NCBI GenBank assembly: GCA_013400975.1
Contig: WBMZ01011753.1
Location: 186,001-250,000 of the forward strand
Reading direction: 5' to 3'
Length of the DNA: 64,000 nucleotides
Origin: Atrichornis clamosus
Lineage: Eukaryota; Chordata; Aves; Passeriformes; Menuridae
Shown here: in pieces, positions 1-12,624 of the stretch
How positions within the stretch are numbered: the first letter of the stretch is position 1
Layout of the letters: each line of letters starts with the position of its first letter
Translations under genes and position numbers: made by a program
The notes under the pieces: model-generated
What the model was told of the DNA's origin: nothing
Database searches by the model: none
Seen by the model: only the letters and a program-made list of their open reading frames with translations

Positions 1-630
1 GTGCAAAACCAGAGGAAACATGCTCAGAATCATTAGAAACTTCTTATAAATTCTCATCTGAACTTTCTCTACATACCAATCCTAATTCTGCTTTCAATTA
101 TTTCTTACATTTACATCTTAAAATTACAATAGATCAGAATGTGTGAGTGCACAGAAGACATTGGGCTGTATTCTTGAGTTAGGGAGAGATGCCTATCAAC
201 ATGAAGTCTGCAAAAGTCACATGGGAAGCTCAAGCCAGCAGGCATTTACTCCGTGGAACAAATCAGAAGAGGACACTGTGTGATAATGAAATAGAATTAA
301 GTGAATGGTAGCGAATAGCAGGCTCGGAGAACAGAATTACTTCTGTTGTATCTGCAAATGGCTAATGAGTAACTCAGTGTTAAGCTGAAAAGTTTGAGGC
401 CAATAACTGGCAGAGGTTGACCAGCATAACTCCAAAGTTGGCCCTGAGCTGATTTGGATAAGATAGCCTCCAGAGGTCCCTTTCAACTGAATTGTTCTAG
501 CCATGATTCTGCATTATAGCCAACCAAAGGCAGCAAAAAAATCTAAATTGCAAGAACTCCTGTCTGGCACAATGGCAAGAATATGCTCTACTGAGTACAC
601 ATCAGTGTATCATCACTAGAAGTGATTTAC
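1..630 (-). other. DCLK1 intron (3' part outside the window), with a CR1 remnant
   Basis: Intron downstream of the DFG exon. No further kinase exon can be read here on the minus strand. It contains a decayed CR1 3' end at about 395-515, annotated separately; otherwise unremarkable AT-rich sequence. Confidence 0.85.
395..515 (+). mobile_element. CR1 LINE 3' end remnant
   Basis: The stretch ending in gatagcctccagaggtccct then ttcaactgaattgttctag and a tail with atgattctg matches the conserved 3' end of avian CR1 elements (gatgacctccagaggtccctt...). Heavily decayed and 5'-truncated, as is normal for CR1. Confidence 0.55.
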
Positions 631-764
631 CCAGTTTCAGCGATGATTTCTGGAGCTACATATGTTGGGGTCCCACAGACAGTATATAGAGGTCCATCCA
701 CAATTGTTGCTAGGCCAAAGTCTCCTAGCTTCAGGGACTTGCTTCCATCTTGGTGTTCATAAAC
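631..764 (-). CDS. DCLK1: DCLK1 kinase exon: DFG motif, activation loop and APE
   Basis: This 134-base exon starts in phase 0 and ends two bases into a Gly codon (ACTGG|GTAAAT). It encodes [20 protein letters not shown], then [20 protein letters not shown] and IAET. DFG (metal-binding Asp), the activation segment with GTPTYVAPE and the APE glutamate are all present, so the kinase should be catalytically competent. YEHQDGSKS and ATIVDG are the features that favour DCLK1 over DCLK2. The acceptor is tgatttag. The next exon, which should begin with the rest of Gly and then YGLKVDIWAAG, is not in positions 1-630 and must lie beyond the window. Confidence 0.98.
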
Positions 765-3700
765 CTAAATCAGGAGGAAAATTCAAAGACTTACCACAGT
801 ACCGTCAAGGTAACTACTATATCAATTGCTAACTGCCTGAAATGTTCCTTCTTATTTACAGTACTTTTGCTCCTCCTTACCTTCAACTTATTTCTCTGCA
901 TGCTTTGAAAATTCACAGACCATTTGGACAACTTCCCTTGAGCACAGTCAGGGTGTTTGGGAAAGACTTATCTCGCTACCTGGCCAACAAAGGACATACC
1001 ACTTGCTAGATGCTAAAGCCCAGAAGCAAATGCGAGACCTTCCAACAGTGACTCTCCCAGGTTAACTCCCCACTGAAGCCAATTCACAGCACAGGGGGTT
1101 TGAGTTTATCCATTTTACTTGCAGAGTGCTGAGAGGTTGGAACAGGAACTTCAACTGCTTAGATAATACAAAAGTGACTGGACTGATAGCAGTTCCAGGT
1201 TCTTCTCTGCGTGCTGAAGTCACAAGACACAAACCTGGCTGGACTATTTCACCTAGAAACACTGTCCTCTCCTTGGATACCTGCGACACACCAATGAGCA
1301 TCTTGCTGGCATGGTACCATCATGATCAACGAGACGTGGGCAGTTAGGGCTGCTAATGGGTGAAAATCCTGTCTTAAAACATGGTCTTCACAGCAGCAGT
1401 GTGGGTTTTTATGGGTGCAAAGGGAGATTAACATGTAGTCACCAGGCAAAAAAAAAAAAAAAAAAAGCTAGAAACTTCATTAAAAAACATGTAATTTTAA
1501 AACCTGGCTCAGAGCAAAAGAAAAGCCCCAAACCTGCAAACACCAAAAATCTACAAAAAAATATTTAAAATTAAAAATATAAAAAGGTATCTAAATTAAA
1601 CACTAGACTGTAAGTCTATTTTTAATCCAGCTGCTGGTTTGAGTCCTTGCTTCCCATTTTGATTTTTTTTTAAAACAGTACCTTAAAAAAAATAGAAATT
1701 GTCTACAGGAGGCCTTTTTATAACATATATGCATCACTTTATTATTTTGCAACCCAAACCAAAGCTCTATGCAGTCTGGTTCACCAATAGTGCTATCCTG
1801 ACAACAGGATAGGAGCAAAACTACAAAATTAGGAGCAAAACTGCAAAAACAGAAGATATCATACTTCCCAATCAAAACCAAAATAATCCTTAATATGTAC
1901 CTTGACCAGCTACTCCTACATCCAAAATCACATTTATCTACACCTGTTTTAAGAAGAAACTCCTAGATTTTTTTCTAATAAAAATACAATAAATTCTACA
2001 AGGGACCCTTGAAGAGTTCACTTGGTGCAAAAATAAATTTTTGAAGTCTCTCACTACTGTTTGCTACAGATTTGCTATAACTCATGATAATTAGTTATAT
2101 TAAACAGTCCCCATCCCCCAATTTCTCATTTGTTAATGTTAGTTAAGTCTAGAGAGAAAACCCCTCTCTATCCTGAATCCCTGCTTACCAGGTGATACAG
2201 CCACAAGTAGACATTCAGAATACACAAAATTCTTCTCCTCTCCTTATGTTATTTTTAAGAATTCAACTGGATCTTTAAGAGGACCAGCAATTTAAAATGG
2301 ATTCACATTTCTCTTCTACTAAGCCAGAAAAAAGATATGTTTATAGAAAAGCACTGGGAAAAAAAAAAGCAATTATGGTTTTATTAAAAACACAGATTGT
2401 TAAATACATCTGGTTCCTGAAACTAAAGAAAGTGCTCTCTGAAATGGCAATATTAAATCTAATTTCAACAACAGTTTTAATTAAAGTCTAGATACCAGGA
2501 CTTTAAATATTCACTTGCTGAAAAATGTAAAGTGTGTACTTAGACATCGAGAGCTGAATCCAGACTAATTAGTACTTCATACTCTATGTCATGCAGTTAT
2601 CTTTTAGAAAGCCCTCTCTGAGTTCTGCTAACCTAGTCAACATTCCTAAGTTCCTTCCTTCACCAGACCACACCTTGTGTGACACATCTATACTAGAAAT
2701 TCACTACAGAAGACGATAGCTTGTCAGTATTTACCAACACGGAAGGTTTCGTGCTGTGTATTTTCTAGTATTCTGCCTCCTCTGTTTCTAGGAATTACTT
2801 TCGTTGGAATACTGCTTCAGTTGACTTGTAAAACTGAAGAAAGTAACTTTTCCTCACCCTGTTATAACTCCATATAAAAAAGAGCCCAGTGTGAAGCTGT
2901 GGTATGTTACTTGCAAGTCAAGGAATGGGAAAGATAATTTAACGCTCATGTTATTCAGAAAAAATGCTATATATATGTTCCTGCATTTAAGTACTGAAGG
3001 GCAATTAAAGGAATGGGGATTAGTGCAAATTGCCCACTATGCAGTGTTTTCACTGTTTTAACTAAGCAATAAAGCGGTGTAATTGTACTACACTAATTGA
3101 ATGCAGCCACACATAATTGTATGTCGCCATATGTATCCTATTAGTATAAAGACTGTCAGTATTTTCTAAGCTGCTCTTGTGATCAGTGCAGATGGCAACA
3201 GTCAGAGAAGTTGTTCTCTAGGGTTTATTATAGGGCTATAAAGACATCCCATGACTTGACAAAATAAACGTTCTAAATAGCAACAATTATGAAAAATGTT
3301 CCAATTAAAACATGGAAGACTCCCTAGAGAACAAAAAAAAAACCCAAAAAAAGCTATTCATCACAGGTATTCAGCGTACCCTAAACTCTGGGAGAGTTGA
3401 CTGTTAGGTGGACTTTACATGCCTTGGGGATAATATGGAATATTTAAGCAGTTAAAAAATAATGGGTGCTGCCCATACAACAGGTTCATACACAAAGATT
3501 TACTAGCAGGATCTAGAGCTGATCGCACAAATCAGCTCTAAGCATGAAAGTTACTTTTGGGAAGAAGGAAAAACAAAAAGAGAGAAAGAAGGAGATGAGG
3601 GGGTTGGTAAGAGATGAAATAAAGAAGCTCCAGATGAACATCCTCTTCTGGGCTCCCTCTCCAGAGCAGCACGTTTCCCTTCACTCCCCATGTTTTCCTG

Positions 3701-5798
3701 TCATGACTTTATTGCCTTCCTCACCCGCCCTGTTGTTTTTTCCTGGTAATGGGGCTGGTTAGCCTTGTGACGTGGTCCCGAGGTTCCTCTAAACCTAAAG
3801 TTACAACCCATGGGTAGGAAAACGGTGTGTGAGAAAGGGCTGATTCTCTCACTAGTGTCCAGGAGAACCTGTTATAACAACACTACCAGGATTTGCATGT
3901 GCAACACTGTGAGAGTAACAGAGCAAAAGCCACAGCACAAGAACAACAAGGGAAAAATACCATCATGACCACTTAGGTGAAGGGTTAAAGAGCTGCAAGG
4001 AAAAGGGCAGGCTACAAAAGGCAAGTAGAAGGTATTTAGCAAAAGAAATGCTAAGACCCACGTGGCATTTTTCAAGTGTTTTATAAATGCCATGAAAATA
4101 ACACTAGTTGCAATCTTGTGACATAATGAACCACACAACCCAGTTGACAGCTTGGATAAAAACAGAAAGGTTCAGAGACACTGAGGCCACAGGGAGCCAA
4201 TGTCAGAGAGGGGGTCAGAGCTCGGTAAGGCTGGTTCCAAAGTGCTCTTCTAAGGCAGCGTTCATTTCTTTCAAGGACCCGATAAACCTTAGAGAATTAA
4301 TATAATTTGTGAACCAAATACCGGCTTTTGAGAATTAGGATGCTGCAAGAGGTTAAATGACTCACTGCTCAGTCTCAAAATCAAGGCTCAACACTGATAA
4401 AGTCACTTAGAAACAACTCAGCTACAGTGTGAACAGTGTATCATTGCTGGTAGTGAGTAATTACCAGAAAAGCTGGGCAGGCAAATCTAATCCCTTCCCT
4501 GCTGCCCTCACGTCCTGCCTGCCTTTCCCTTTGCCCCCAAAAGTTTAACTCTGACAACGATAGACTTTAGGTATTTATAGAGAAGTCAAGACAGCAGTAG
4601 CACAAGCCTTGTTCCCAACCAAGACCCTCCTGCACACTCCAGGCACAGCTTTAATGGATCCTGGCATGTGATTGCTACAAGACCTGCATGCAGTCACATG
4701 TCAACACCAGCACCAGCACAGCAAATGGCGCAGAAGGGCCGAGAAAAGTGTATCAGTCATTGTATCTAATGAAACTCCTACCCACTGTGTTTTCAGCAGT
4801 TTCTGGAAAATGAGGGCAGGTTACTTCCTCACCCAGAACTGCAAAAGCACCTGCAACTAGAGGAACTTCAACCATAAAAATCCCACTCCCTGGAAGTCTA
4901 GTAAGATCTACTGGAGGCAACTTTCCCATAAAACCTCTTCAGTGTCAAGCAGGACTAAATCCATTAAGTCATGGCCAAGAGTGTACCCAGCTGAGAGAAT
5001 TGAAATTCTGTGATTCTATGAACACTGTTTTACAGTTGCAGAATATATGGAGAATTGGGACATCTTGATACTGGAACATGTCAGCAAATTTGGGAAAGCT
5101 CAGAACAGTGAAATAATCAGGAGAATCTAATTTCTCAGGAGAAATAAAACTATGTGGAGGATACAATTGCTACATTCAAGTCTGCAAAATTCTCAGAAGA
5201 CTAATTGTCAGGGTATATTTTACATTGTCTTCAGTGGATAAGGCTCATACAGATTTAGTCAGAAAAAGGAAGATTTAGATTGCCTATTTGGGAAAGTGGC
5301 TTAATAAAAAGTGCCATAGGATTATTGAGGAGATGCAGTAAGGGAAGGAAAGACACTGAAGTCTCCTTCTGGCTCTGCTCTGGTGCACGATGTGATTAGG
5401 GTACAGCATTTACACACACCATACTTGTAAAACTAAAGTGTTGAATTATTTAGGCACTGACAGAAGTACAGAATAGTCTTCTGAGAACAGAACACTTCTA
5501 TTTATGAAAAAGAAGTTGAAATTATCCTGCAGTTTACTAGAAGTTCACTTCTAGTGATCCCAGGAATAACTCTGCTGCTGTGTCCCACGGAACAATCTAG
5601 ACATACCACCTTATGTTACTGTAATTTCTGTGATAGCTGTTATTCTTAGGACAGCTTTACAATGCAAAGGTTAAAATTAAAAGATCAATGACTTAAAAGA
5701 CTGAAATAAACTTGGCAGGCATTGGAAGTAGGAAGTGCAGACCTTCTCTCACACACTCCCAAATTATCAACAATACTGAAAGCTGAATCTTCACTTAC
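765..5798 (-). other. DCLK1 intron, about 5 kb
   Basis: No coding exon was recognised on either strand. A run of about 19 A lies near 1447-1465. At about 4995-5025 the words attctgtgattctatga resemble a CR1 3' tail, too short to call firmly. Small open frames here have neither splice-site support nor recognisable protein. Confidence 0.8.
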
Positions 5799-5945
5799 CA
5801 GTAGATTCTCTGGCTTGATATCCCTGTGGACAATATTCAGGCTGTGAAGATATTTGATGGCACTAGCCAGATTGTAAAGCATCCCACTGGCATCCCGCTC
5901 TGTGTATTTGTTGGTGGAAGTAATAGCATCAAAAAGATCTCCTCC
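5799..5945 (-). CDS. DCLK1: DCLK1 kinase exon with the HRD catalytic loop
   Basis: This 147-base exon encodes 49 codons in phase 0 at both ends, from [20 protein letters not shown] to [10 protein letters not shown]. The acceptor is tttgctccag and the donor CTACTG|GTAAGT. It covers helices D and E and the catalytic loop: HRD supplies the catalytic aspartate, and K-P-E-N the lysine and the metal-binding asparagine of an active Ser/Thr kinase. No residue that matters for catalysis is changed, so the gene looks intact. Reading past the donor gives a short non-homologous extension before a stop, which is intron. Confidence 0.98.
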
Positions 5946-8900
5946 CTGGAGCAAAATACCACAGGATATGAGCAATTTTGCTTGTGAAATAACTGAAAAA
6001 TTTAGGAAACATCAAGGAACAGTTTTCAAGGAGGGGGGAGACGGAGGAGGAGGAGAGGAAGGAAGCAGTACAGTTTCCTTGCAGCTATGGGTACTGTGAT
6101 GACATCCCCTGTAATGGCAGATCAATAATTCAGAACCATTAGTCATGGCTGAGTTCGTCAGCCAAGAGGCTGGAGTTTCTACTGCAAACCATTCCCACCT
6201 GCTGCTGCTTTTGTAACATGTCCAGCACTTGCCAACCTGTGTGTTCAGAGCCCTTTACAGATTTCTGGCAAGACTACATACTTGCGTGTCACGATGCCAT
6301 GTGCCAACTCTTGCCACTCTTTATTATAATCACTGACAGGCTGACACCAAATTTTTGCCCAATGCCTGACTGAACCCCAGAAAGATAAAGGAACTCCAAG
6401 TGAAATTCAAACTAGCTACCTATCCTTACTGCTATCATATTTTAAAAGTCTGATGCCATATCATAAAGCTTTGAAAACGTGGATATTAGAAACTACTTTA
6501 TCTGCTCAAGACGTGAAGTTTTTGGCAGTGTGATGCCTCTTGCAGTTAATACTGATGAACTTTTACAGCATGTATGTCAGGCAATCACACTGGGAGACAC
6601 CGGTGGCAGCTTGTGCCATTTCCAGCTCATCATGCTGCCTAACTCAGCTAAAAGCTACTGTCAGTGAAAGAAAAACAAGAAAACAAGAAAGAAAGAAGGA
6701 AAGAAGAAAAATAGGAAAATTAAGTGAAAGTCCTCAAAGTTGAAGTGATCTTCACCAGGGTCTGAGGCAGCCATGACAGTATTTTCAGAGGTGAGCTGAC
6801 AAGTGGGGAGAAGGAACAAGTAAGTGCTTGGAGAAAGAGGAAAAAGTAAGTTTAAAGATGAGGTTAAGAAGGGACCTTGGTAGAGTGGAGGAAAAAACAA
6901 TGATTTTTTGAGAGATGCTACTTTGGCCAAAATGAAAGCAGCACCATAAAGAAAACACAATAAAACAACAACAATTAAAAAAAAAAAAAGGGAGGGAAAG
7001 GATAACTCTAAAAAACAATGGAAAAATTCCCTGTTGCAGTCAAAACATCAAGAAAAAAAAATCACAGGGGACTGTATTTTAAAGAAAAACTAGGTCTATT
7101 TGGAACGCAACAGAGTTCCAGCTTTGCCAACTCTCATAGTTTTATCAACAGCCTCAAGATATTTTCTGGGGTTTTTTAAGGCTCAATTCCAGAGTAAACA
7201 GTTTTTTCACTAAGAGAAAAGAGGAGGGGGAAAAATTAAAAAAAAAAAAAAATTCCAGGCATCATGGCTACGGAGAAAATGGTAGGAGAAGAGAACCACC
7301 AAAGACTCAAACCTGATAAAATAGACTTTATTTGTCATAAAAAAACAAGCAAACTATTAAAATGTTTGCATTGTTGAGGTGCAGATGAAATATGCCAGGG
7401 CAGATTTTTTCCCATTGTAGATGCAAAATCCCAGCTCTTTGGAAATTGCTAACAGCCAACCATTGTCAAATCTGGACCACATCAAACTCCTTGCTATGGC
7501 TGGTGACTGTTCAAGACACATCAAGATACATAGTGTCAAGGAAAAGGAAGAACAAAAGGCCAAGCTAAACCAGATAGAGGATTAGAGAGAAAGAGGCCAA
7601 ATATTTGGCAAAAGTACAATACCATGTACTTCATGGCATTATCTGATCCCTAAGTATTAGATATCAGCATGTGGCAAAGTATGTGAGATAAATAATCTAT
7701 CTTCCCTAAGCTCCTTCCTGTGAAACCCCTGTACCAGCTGCTTTTTAACATGAGGCAGTGGATTAGACAGATCTTTGGTCTTATCTAATACGTTCCAGAT
7801 GCTCAGGAGAAGTGTCAATAACATCAGCAAAGCATCTGCCTCCAAACAAAGAAAATAGTCTGAGCTGAGATATGAGGAGCAAGAAGGAAAGAAGCTGAGC
7901 CTTAAAAACAGAAGGAAAAAATTTGGCTTGAAATCAGAAGAAAAGGAACAAATGTTCATGCACAGGAGAAACACAAACTCAGAAAAAGATAGAAGATGCA
8001 GAGCAATTTAAGAGATGGTCAAGCCAATCTGAAGCAGAATAATTTTCTTCATTTAAGCATCTGCTGTACTCAGCAAAGTTTCTTATCAGGTAACCTGCTA
8101 AGAAAAGAGAGCATAGACTTTGTCTGGGATTCTCTACAGTTAAAAGAGAGGTGATATCCTGGAAAGAGTTAACAGAGCTGACAGCTATATCAGGCAGAAT
8201 TGTTTTCAGACTTTCCTCTCCCCAAAGAGCACTTTAACCTGCAAGGTTCTGCTAAGCCCATTCACACAGCAGGTCACTATCATTTATTCAGGCACAAGGG
8301 GTGAGTTCAGGATGACATTTCAGTCTTAAATCCCCTGTTCTGGAGTGAAACAGGACCAGCAACATCTGAATACAGTTTTTATCATCTGTGCATATGAGGA
8401 AGTGCACTTGGAACTACAGTAACCAATTATTTATTTATTACCTTGTTATGTAAATGATATGATCTCTCTTTTTCTTCTGCAAAAGTGAAATCATATCCTG
8501 GAGCAGTAAAAGAAACTCTGCAATAAATCTTGCTTCTTAAATTGGCCAAAACCCTGTTAGGTTTGAATAACAATTTTGTTTCGCTGTGTAAAAAGGCAAT
8601 GTGCCAGAAACCAGGTCTTTGCTTCCTTTTACAAGCACCACTTGCAATGTGTTTATATTTGTATTTATGAAGTGCTTTTTCTTACACTTTACAAAGCAAT
8701 GAATGGCCTATCTGCCATGAGGTGAGGGCGGGATTTGCAGCAGTCACTTATGTCAGACATGTTACTGCCAATTAATGCAGGGTGGTATTAACTGAAACCG
8801 GGCTCTGCAGTATCAAGCCTTTTCTCCTTGCCTTTCTTTCCTGTCTGCAAGTTTGATTTAAAGTCAGGTCTTCAAAAGTCAGTCAATAACAGATGGTTAA

Positions 8901-11304
8901 TCAATTCTAACAGTGCATGCTATGAAATGGTAACAGTCAGCAATTGATAAATTAACAATTAATGTTTTTCCAGAAATACCTTCCCTGGTGCCCACAGAGT
9001 GCAACAAGTTTTTTTTTTCCAGTTACAGATTAAGGAATAGATGTTTACTTCAAAGAAACAAAGCTGACTTCCCAGAATCAAGACATTTCTTCTAAATTTC
9101 TTCTATTATTCTACATAAAAGTAAAGAATTTTAAAACAGCTTTTTCTAGGATATGAGAAGTATAAAGATGCCTATAAAGCCCTTCCACAGAATAACTAAA
9201 AGCATAAGTATCTTAGTATGTGCAGTAATCCTGAAGAGTAAAGAAGAAAGAGTGCAAGAAAACAGATTTTTCCAGAAAGTGAATATAATGCATGGGGTAT
9301 TTTATACACATATTTCAGGCTAGTTGTTTTCAAAGCATTATCAGTCCCCTCCTCTCTCATTTAGCTGAGTAGGACTTCAATTAAAAATCCATTGGACACC
9401 ACAGTTTACACATTTTTCAATCATGAATAGCACAGCAGGCTGCACCCATAAAACCAGCTATGTGCTTACATCTTGGCAGGTTAGACAAGGCACAGCTTTT
9501 ACTTCTCAGCACACCTCATGGGTCCAAGGTGAAGGATTTGTCAATGCAGGCTGAACCTGTGGCTACAGTAGATTACAATGCTGTGCAAGAGGATTGAGGT
9601 ACCTTTGAAAAAGCTCCCACAGATACTGAGAAAAACTGATGGTAGCATGGATCTCATAGTGAGCTCACTTATCATAGAATAGAGCAGTAATTATGATTAA
9701 AATAGTGGTAGATGGCTACTGGTATCTGACCTCAAGCTGTGTTATTTCACATTGCATGCCTGAGAGTGAGAGAGGGCTGTGATTGTGAAGGGAGTGGGGA
9801 AGTTATTCTGGGGCTGGTTACACAAAGGTATTCATGGTGTGAAAGAGTGCCAGTATTTTTCTTTTTACTTAGGATTTAACTTCTCCATCAGAGAAAAAAT
9901 AGGGATGCTCCTGTCAGCTCCTTGCCACCAGCATCTCCTCGGAGCTTGGAGGTGGTGGACAGTAGGGTTAGTGGGACTATAAGCTCCACTCAAGCCAAGT
10001 AGGGCATCTGTCAGGTTCAAACCCAAGGGACAATGGTGCCATCTCCTAAATTGCGGGGCATGGAATGAGCTTCTCTTAGGTAACAAGACTTTCCCAGACT
10101 GCCACAAGGACAGGGAAAATCTGTGGCCATCCACCCATGAGCCACACTTAGCCTCCCAGCTTTGGACTAGGAACATGGCTTGTGTTTCTGGTGCTGCCAC
10201 AGAGCATGGGGCATAAAGGAAAAAAACAAAAACACTTGTCATTCCACTTGCTCTTGTATTCCAGACCAGAGATTGAGAAGCTCTTTAAGAAACACTTGGA
10301 CCTGGGATTACCCTATCTAACATCTCAATGAGGTGCCTACATTAAAGGCATCCCCTAACCTCCACCTACAAACAGAGCAAAGCCTGTAACAATCCTGCTT
10401 GCCAATAATTGCTTTCTCTCATGACCTCCGATGATGCCTGCTTCTAACCATGGATACAGAGGACGCCCACAGAAGAGGACCACACTCTTAATCTGAGTGG
10501 AAGTGATCTGGGAGCCAGGTTTCAGAGTGCCTGATTTGTTCAGAAGTGTTGAGTGTGCACGTAACAGGCCTGCACACAAGTACTGCTGCTGTACAGCTTC
10601 TTTGTCATATTTGTCCCTAAACACTTAAAACTGTGGATTTCCCAGGCATAGGCATGATGGCTGCGCCCAGAGAACGTGCTGATCAGGATACAGAAATGGA
10701 GCTGGCTGGTGGAAAGATGTCCTTCCCACAGAGTGGCTGAGGAAGGAAGGAGAATCGCAAATCCTACTAGTGAATGTGAAAAAGAGGTGTATCCTCTTAA
10801 AGTACATATGGAGGACAAGATGCCTTCAGTTGGTTTTTGTTTCAATTTGTACAATTCACTCAAGTATATTGTTACCACTTTTTATGCACATTGACATACT
10901 TGTGTATTAGTACCAGAACTAAAAAAATTCATATTTGTTGCACTGCATGATTCACAGTATGGGGGAAAAGGATGACCTGGTCTGAGCTTCATAATCCAGT
11001 TTGAATATATAATTCCATCAGAGAGTGAATAAATGCATGGGATCTGGAAGTTACTGTGAAGAAATAAATAGGGTCAAAAATATAAAATACTGCATTCGCA
11101 AATTTACGTTTCAGAATAGGACCATGCTTTAAATAACAGGCTTTTCTCTTTGACTTCCCCCTTTCTTCAGCTTAAATTTAGATTGCTATCAAGGAGGCAA
11201 GCCTGACATTATGTTAATATAAAACAATAGAAAGAAAAAGACATGTAATATTGTTTAGATTTAACATAAATTAATAAAAACTAATGAAACCCTTTTACCA
11301 AAGA

Positions 11305-11407
11305 GTTTTGTATTTTGAAGGCTGGTATTTATGGCTATTCAGACTGGGTTAATTGAAAATATATCCAGTCTGAACAGCCATAAGTACCAGCCTTCAAAAT
11401 ACAAAAC
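11305..11407. repeat. Near-perfect inverted repeat, 43-base arms, 17-base spacer
   Basis: Arm 1 (11305-11347, starting gttttgtattttgaaggctg) is the reverse complement of arm 2 (11365-11407) with two differences in 43 bases. Each difference is a G-U pair in RNA of one strand and an A-C mismatch in RNA of the other. The spacer is about 17 bases of AT-rich sequence. In the DCLK1 pre-mRNA it would fold into a long hairpin about 310 bases after the 5' splice site at 11719. It carries no obvious transposon protein. It could be a snap-back duplication, a MITE remnant, or a microRNA-like or ADAR-target hairpin. Confidence 0.9.
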
Positions 11408-11584
11408 AAGGCAGATTATAACTTTTTTAAGAGACTTCTTTTGAGGAAGCAAATAAAACTGGTGATATCCAAAGTACTGTCCACAGAGCACTTCCAAGTG
11501 TGGCTTACAGAAAGCTAGAAAAATATTTGAAATATCTGAAAGCTATAAAAAAAAGTCTGACAGTGGGTTACACATCTTTCAGAA

Positions 11585-11642
11585 GAATGCTAGACTACTT
11601 TCAGAGACCCCTTCCATTCTAAATTATTCCATGATCCCATGT
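11585..11642 (+). mobile_element. Short CR1 LINE 3' end remnant
   Basis: The words gctagactactttcagagac and cccttccattctaaattatt, then ccatgatcccatg, follow the CR1 3' end pattern (gactttcagaggccccttcc...ttctatgatccc). Only the last 60 bases or so survive. It sits about 80 bases from the 11720-11839 kinase exon, on the donor side. Confidence 0.5.
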
Positions 11643-11719
11643 TTTTTAGTACGCATTATTAGCAATGGAATTTCTCAATATTGTTGAGAAAATAAGCAGC
11701 TCGTCTCCAAAATACTCAC

Positions 11720-11839
11720 CTTTACAAGTTCCATGACAAGGTACAACTCAGTTGGCATGTCCATCTCCTCGATCAGAAGCACAATATTGGGATGTTTGAC
11801 TCGTCTTAAAATAGATACCTCATTCTGGATCATGTGCTC
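11720..11839 (-). CDS. DCLK1: DCLK1 kinase exon: C-helix to hinge
   Basis: This exon is exactly 120 bases, 40 codons in phase 0 at both ends: [20 protein letters not shown] then [20 protein letters not shown]. The acceptor is gtgtgtggcag and the donor AAAG|GTGAGT. It supplies the C-helix glutamate (NEVSIL) that pairs with the ATP lysine, the HPNIV turn, strands 4 and 5, and the hinge with a Met gatekeeper (YLVMEL). EEMDMPTE differs from the mammalian EEMDVPTE by one conservative change. Because the exon is symmetric, skipping it would keep frame but destroy the N-lobe. Confidence 0.97.
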
Positions 11840-12566
11840 CTGCCACACACCAAAAAAATCTTTAATGACAACAGGTTAGTGGGGAAAAAATTCATAGTGG
11901 AAAAATCAGAGAGAATTGGGACCTGCATGGATTCTTCAGGGTTTTTTAAAAACCTGACAGATGTTGCCTCCAGCCATATAGGAGGAACATGTCTAGAAAC
12001 AACATCAATGTGGTAACTGAAAGGAGAGTGTAACATAGATAAAGAAATGGAGGAAAAGACGTTTCTGATGCAGAGAAAAATGAAATATGGAAGGTTTTAA
12101 ATTTTTCTCTGATGCAGAATCTTTTGATTTAACAATATAATAGCATCTTCTCAGAGAAACCTTTGTTACAGATTTCAAAAGCTAACGTGGTATAAAACTG
12201 ACATCAATTTGATTAACCTACTCCTTAGACTTGGTGACCGGTGTTGTTCTAATTATTTGTATTATTTTTTTGCTTTCTATAACATCTAGAATAATGAAAA
12301 TTGGAGGACATAATTACAGGGGTAAAGAGCAAGGAGTCACACACAACCAACCAACTTGGAGAATCAACATACACGTCTAGAAAGGCACATGACGGCCTTT
12401 AATACTGATACTCCAAGAGCCTACAGAGAGTAGGCAAAGGCTTCAAACAAAAAGATTCGTACTTGTCAGGAAGGAGAAATGTACCAACAGCTTCCCAAAA
12501 CGATCTCACAAAATATTTCTTGGGAAAAAAAAAAAGTGTTTTGTCTCATATGTTTCTTGTACTTAC
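11840..12566 (-). other. DCLK1 intron, 727 bases
   Basis: The shortest intron in this part of the gene, bounded by GTAAGT at 12566 and gtggcag at 11840. No repeats or other features seen. Confidence 0.9.
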
Positions 12567-12624
12567 TTTTCCTCTACATTTACTTTTTTTGATTATTTTC
12601 AGAGCGTATTCTCTACCAGTTGAT
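12567..12624 (-). CDS. DCLK1: DCLK1 kinase exon with the ATP-anchoring lysine
   Basis: This 58-base exon completes the split Arg codon and encodes STGREYALKIIKKSKCRGK, ending on a codon boundary (GGAAAA|GTAAGT). The acceptor is tctctttcctcag. YALKII carries the invariant lysine of kinase subdomain II, which contacts ATP phosphates and pairs with the C-helix glutamate in the next exon. The exon is too short for a normal ORF scan and was found by following the splice phases between 17401 and 11839. The only unusual residue is Gly in STGREYALK where I recall Ala (STAREYALK) in mammals; it is surface-exposed and unlikely to harm catalysis. Confidence 0.96.

Larger units (their letters stand above)
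5946..11719 (-). other. DCLK1 intron, about 5.8 kb, with an inverted repeat near its 5' end
   Basis: No exon seen. The intron contains purine-rich runs (6665-6760, 6955-6990, 7225-7250), a small CR1 3' remnant at 11585-11642 and the strong inverted repeat at 11305-11407; the last two have their own entries. Apparent long minus-strand frames at 6661-7018 are T-rich low complexity. Confidence 0.8.

Noticed and set aside
1447..1465. Poly(A) run as the tail of a SINE or processed pseudogene
   Set aside because: No upstream SINE body or cDNA-like sequence and no target-site duplication seen.
4140..4290. MIR/CORE-SINE-like words (gaggccacagggagcc, gtcagagagggggtcaga)
   Set aside because: Only loosely similar to the conserved SINE core; no A/B box pair or end could be placed.
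6661..7018. Minus-strand frames of 77-99 codons rich in F, L and S
   Set aside because: Produced by purine-rich low-complexity plus-strand sequence.
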